A stretch of 15,138 nt of DNA from contig DVOG01000017.1 of the NCBI GenBank assembly GCA_018713755.1, positions 1-15,138 on the forward strand, read 5' to 3'. Under the pieces are notes generated by a model. That model ran no database searches. It was not told the DNA's origin and was given only the letters and a program-made list of their open reading frames with translations. This stretch comes from Candidatus Spyradosoma merdigallinarum (GTDB lineage: Bacteria; Verrucomicrobiota; Verrucomicrobiia; Opitutales; UBA953). Below are positions 12,701-15,138 of this stretch, in pieces; the stretch's first letter is position 1, and each line of letters begins with the position of its first letter. The translations under genes were made by a program, and so were the position numbers.

Positions 12701-15138
12701 CGCGCGACGGCACGGGGACGGTCAACATCCTTGAGGGGGGCGAAGTCAATTTCAACGTCGGACTGACGACGGCTTCCAACAACAGCGGCGCGGCGCGGGC
12801 GACCGTAGTTTTGGAAAGCGGCGGCCGTATGAATATCGGCTCCGGCGGAATCACCGAAAGCACGACGTTGGGCCTGACGCTCAACGGCGGAACGATCGGC
12901 TCGCTCGCCGAATCGTGGTCGTCTTCCCGCGCGATGACGCTCGGCGGGAACGTCACCTTCGACACGACGCTGATGGAATTCAACGCCTCCGGCAAAGCGA
13001 CGGAGACGGAAAACGGTTCCTCCGTCACGCTCTCCGGCGTGCTCGGCGGTTCCGGCACACTCGTGAAGACGGGCGAAGGAACGCTGACGCTTTCCGGTGC
13101 GCTTTCCCACACGGGCGGCACGACGGTCGAAGCGGGAACCCTGCAGCTCATGCTCGGCGGCGACTACGCGTCGGGCGACATTTCCGTCGCGTCGGGCGCG
13201 ACGCTGCAGCTCTCGTCCGCGGGCGACGCCGTCGACTTCGGCGGCACGGCGGATGCTCCCGTCACGCTGACGCTCGGCGAGGGCAGCGTTCTTTCCGTCG
13301 GCGAGGGGACGGTGAACCTCACGGCGGGAACGACGCTCGCGTTCACCGGCGCGGACGGCGCCGCCGTCGACGCTTCCGAGGCGACGCTGACCTACCGCAG
13401 CGGCGAAGAAGGCGGCACGCTTTCTTTCGCGGACAGCCGCGAGCTCGGCGCCTTCGTCTTCGACTCGCAGGGCACGGTTTCTTCCGCGAGCGTCGGCAAG
13501 AGCGCGACGCTTTCCGCCGGCGAGCTGAGTTTCGCCGCCTCCGCCAATCGCGCCGCGGAAATGAGCGGCGCGGGAACGCTCGCCGTCGGGAAAATTTCCG
13601 TGAACAACACGCGCAGCGGGAACGAAATCAGCGTCGGCACGCTTGAGCTGACGCAGGCGGAAGCGGAAATTTCCGTCGCGCGCAACGGTTCGCTTGAAAT
13701 TTCTTCCGATAAGATCGTCTTCTCCGAGGGCGTCGAGGACGGCACGCTCGTGAAGACGGGGGCGGGCACGCTGACCGTCGGCGACGCGTTCCAGGACGAT
13801 TTCGCCGGTTCGCTGCGCGTCGACGCGGGAACGGTTTCCACGAATCTGCTGAATCTCAGCGGCGCGCTGAAGCTGGAGGCGGGAACGACTTTCGACGGTT
13901 CCGTCAACGCGGCAACGGGATCTATCGTAAGCCTCGGCAATGGCGCGCGTCTCAACGGCGATCTCATGCTTGAGGGCGCAACAGCGACGCTCGGCGAGGC
14001 GACCGTCACGGGAGACCTGACGGTCTCCGGCTCAGAAATGACCTTCAACGGCACGGTCTCGGGCATCGGCACGCTGACTTGGGGCGACGGGAACGGCATC
14101 AACCTCGGCGACGCGTTCCGCGCGGAAATTTCCTCCGCGGGGAACGGCGTGCTGCTCGACTTCAACGTCGGGCTCGACGGCGACGGGACCGCGCTCACGG
14201 AAGATTTCGACTTCGACTTCGACGCCTCGGCGCTCGAGGACAGCTTCCTCGGGCGCGACGTCGAGCTCGTCTACAACGAAAAGGACACGAGCATCGAAAT
14301 CGTCGTCACGGGCGCGCTGGTCTGGAACGAGACCGTCACGCACTGGACGGTTTCCGGCGCCGGCAGCTCCGGCCACGAGCATGACCAGTGGGACGTCGTG
14401 ACGCGCGACGGCGTCTCGGAAAAAAGCGCTTTCTTCAAAAACGACGATTTCGTCCAGTTCACGACGGCGGGCAACACCCGCCTCGTCGGGATCGTCGACG
14501 ACGACTCGTCCTTCGGAACGGAACCGCTCGGGGACGGCATCGTCCGCACGGCGGGCATCGTCTTCGACATCGAAGGCGGCGGCACGTTCACGCTCCAGTC
14601 GCAGAAACGCTACAACGACAACGGCGAACTGGTCGACGGCGGTCAATCTTTCCTCGATTCGACGGAGCAGGGCAATGACGAGGGCATCACGGACGAGGGC
14701 ATCACGGTGCTCAGCGGCAACGTCACGATCGGGAAAAACGTCGACAACAACCTCGACGGCGGGACCAAGATTTACGGCGGCTCGCTCACGGTTTTCTCCG
14801 CGGATGCGCTCGGAAACGGGGCTGTGGAGCTCGGCGCTGCGGAGGCCTCGACCCGGACGACTCTCACGTTCGACGGGGAAGCCGCCAATTACCAGAACGA
14901 AGACGGCGAGCTCGTCGTCATTGACAGGGAAATCCGGATCGGGAACGCCAACGCGCAGATCGGCGTGACGAACGCCGACGCCGAGGTTTCGCTTGACCGC
15001 GTCGTGAAAAACGCGGCGGCGGAAGAAGGCGCCGCGCTGACGAAGCTCGGTGCGGGAACGCTGAAAATCGCCCGCGGCGATTACGCGGACGCGGAACTGC
15101 TGGACCGCGTCGCGGTCAACGCGGGAACGCTGACCTTC
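9772..15138 (+). CDS. Giant autotransporter-type adhesin with passenger strand repeats, 3' end outside window
   Basis: The frame is open from ATG 9772 to the window end, giving 1789 codons without a stop. A signal peptide with a long hydrophobic stretch ends at a probable AVPAQA/EN cleavage after residue 39. The rest is Gly/Thr/Ser/Ala-rich beta-helix sequence; I saw no cysteine codon. Strand repeats of the PATR type include GTLVKTGEGTLTLSG with GGTTVEAGTLQL (from ~1095), GTLVKTGAGTLTV (~1324), ALTKLGAGTLKI (~1757), and a divergent GTLEKVGSGRLEIY (~292). Two W-rich units, LIWAGTDNNNVWN (~623) and LVWNETVTHW (~1516), look like the starts of separate modules. The outer-membrane barrel would lie beyond the window and is not seen. 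Such proteins are exported to the surface for adhesion or polymer binding; the ligand is unknown. Some stretches (around 10080-10330 and 12240-12680) use more AT-rich codons. Confidence 0.88.
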   Translation, partial: MKLRSTLFFAAASLSASALLPVAATTSAFFAASAVPAQAENVTLTQNGYTNLGGTDQTGTGNTYTYDGGEDDKVGSWIGWTAENANTHADVAFSGTLSGDGLIGFYVRNGNGQGYMVNSIDLSGISADNFTGRLTAVNPWANNVFVKVSGTALSDAEFAFAGLGYEEESWKYDRGTQNTGRGNDTLYVATGGATLAGVSGTSQGFASGEWQFNAHEFILAETAGAVLTLAGSGDYAFYGTVGASNSRVGVSVTDGTTQTFGGSSNFLAAVTIEEGSTLKVGTGSITGAITGTGTLEKVGSGRLEIYHRDGNAAHISEFTGKIKVSEGTLLYTLPYSDSTLNANLEIAAGATFADSPIWKLSLTVAGELSGAGTLALGAPEGENQGDGFREVRINGNTANFTGEWQLATASSTAAGNRRVNGILNSADGVFGGVVSFVDSGSDATKTSAKLSLAKDMTIGGLKGDLTAVSVESTDSAASRALTISLAEGADLAYAGTIASSISSLTITGAGTQTLSGSVAAGSVVVSGGTLVFDGSASIATGGSGALFTVSGGTLNFGDNAQLALTGTGNLSSFTLYTATGGTVDISALDYSNFTWNGEALSSRAEISNADGVLTFTNTEFLNLIWAGTDNNNVWNQDDEANTIWTVNGSEGSNYFAEGDSATFDGTAETSTVVVGSDVSAGTITVSSATTFNAATGGAYTVTSNTLNATAGITIGEGVTWALAGQQATGENSLLSKFSGAGTVSFATSTNYGNVLKFADGFTGTAHMTAGNFTINESKFGSTLVLGDGVNFQLTGGSSVQIGGESADTGWTHVAGSEIVLEGTSQIHQNSSANLMINADVSGSGTYDSRGGGALIFNGNVKLGGFIATRSGNGATTFTGAQNTIGDLRFGQATVNFGTENASAGTEISSVTTVGSIVMGHTNNAGTLNVRADAALTVTGSSMSTGGSAGSFMIGNYPQAQTVNVSGALNLQNAGITTRDGTGTVNILEGGEVNFNVGLTTASNNSGAARATVVLESGGRMNIGSGGITESTTLGLTLNGGTIGSLAESWSSSRAMTLGGNVTFDTTLMEFNASGKATETENGSSVTLSGVLGGSGTLVKTGEGTLTLSGALSHTGGTTVEAGTLQLMLGGDYASGDISVASGATLQLSSAGDAVDFGGTADAPVTLTLGEGSVLSVGEGTVNLTAGTTLAFTGADGAAVDASEATLTYRSGEEGGTLSFADSRELGAFVFDSQGTVSSASVGKSATLSAGELSFAASANRAAEMSGAGTLAVGKISVNNTRSGNEISVGTLELTQAEAEISVARNGSLEISSDKIVFSEGVEDGTLVKTGAGTLTVGDAFQDDFAGSLRVDAGTVSTNLLNLSGALKLEAGTTFDGSVNAATGSIVSLGNGARLNGDLMLEGATATLGEATVTGDLTVSGSEMTFNGTVSGIGTLTWGDGNGINLGDAFRAEISSAGNGVLLDFNVGLDGDGTALTEDFDFDFDASALEDSFLGRDVELVYNEKDTSIEIVVTGALVWNETVTHWTVSGAGSSGHEHDQWDVVTRDGVSEKSAFFKNDDFVQFTTAGNTRLVGIVDDDSSFGTEPLGDGIVRTAGIVFDIEGGGTFTLQSQKRYNDNGELVDGGQSFLDSTEQGNDEGITDEGITVLSGNVTIGKNVDNNLDGGTKIYGGSLTVFSADALGNGAVELGAAEASTRTTLTFDGEAANYQNEDGELVVIDREIRIGNANAQIGVTNADAEVSLDRVVKNAAAEEGAALTKLGAGTLKIARGDYADAELLDRVAVNAGTLTF
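14677..14706 (+). repeat. Exact 15-bp tandem duplication in the adhesin
   Basis: GACGAGGGCATCACG occurs twice head to tail in frame, encoding DEGIT-DEGIT. It looks like a recent slippage event in the passenger. Confidence 0.9.

Larger units (their letters stand above)
254..15129. repeat. Dispersed GGGAACG heptamer family
   Basis: By hand I count about 54 GGGAACG and 18 CGTTCCC, about 72 in 15.1 kb. Most are preceded by C. Examples: 254, 399, 1518, 1811, 2741, 3982, 5700, 6333, 7194, 8318, 9467, 10884, 12341, 13881, 15123 on the plus strand; 621, 1256, 2524, 4614, 6642, 7413, 9873 on the minus. A close variant, GGGAGCG/CGCTCCC, is also frequent. Hits fall in genes of both strands and between genes. 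Counts are manual and may be off by a few. Confidence 0.9.

Overview
The window is a GC-rich (about 60-65% by eye) bacterial chromosome segment. Three features point to the Verrucomicrobiota or a related PVC lineage: a very large autotransporter-type adhesin with passenger-associated strand repeats, an Mrp ATPase without the usual CxxC motif, and starts that lack Shine-Dalgarno sequences but follow T-rich tracts. No 16S or species marker is present, so this placement is inference.

Positions 1-6087 hold a plus-strand housekeeping block: the 3' part of an AsmA-like envelope protein, dapF (lysine/peptidoglycan precursor), argJ (arginine), a TolB-like periplasmic beta-propeller whose start overlaps the argJ stop, and an Mrp/NBP35 iron-sulfur carrier ATPase. 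A tRNA-Phe(GAA) with its own promoter and a UUCG-loop terminator follows (6125-6312).

Positions 6356-7811 are read on the minus strand: a MogA/MoaB-type molybdopterin adenylyltransferase and, 22 nt downstream, ferrochelatase (hemH).

Positions 7884-9661 are an accessory island. It contains an IS200-like/RAYT single-domain HUH transposase, about 450 bp of dense palindromes without genes, a HigBA-type toxin-antitoxin pair, and two direct copies of a repeat of about 205 bp (106-bp core about 97% identical) that bracket the toxin-antitoxin genes. A 24-nt hairpin motif recurs four times in both orientations, with paired (compensatory) changes in its stem. This looks like a REP-like element family sitting beside its likely transposase.

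Positions 9772-15138 are the first 1789 codons of a secreted, repeat-rich autotransporter adhesin that runs off the window.

Over all of this lies the most unusual signal: the non-palindromic heptamer GGGAACG (mostly CGGGAACG). My hand count is about 72 copies on both strands, roughly one per 210 bp, against about 3 expected from composition. It occurs in genes of either strand, in several reading phases, and between genes, so it behaves as a DNA-level genomic signature rather than a protein motif.
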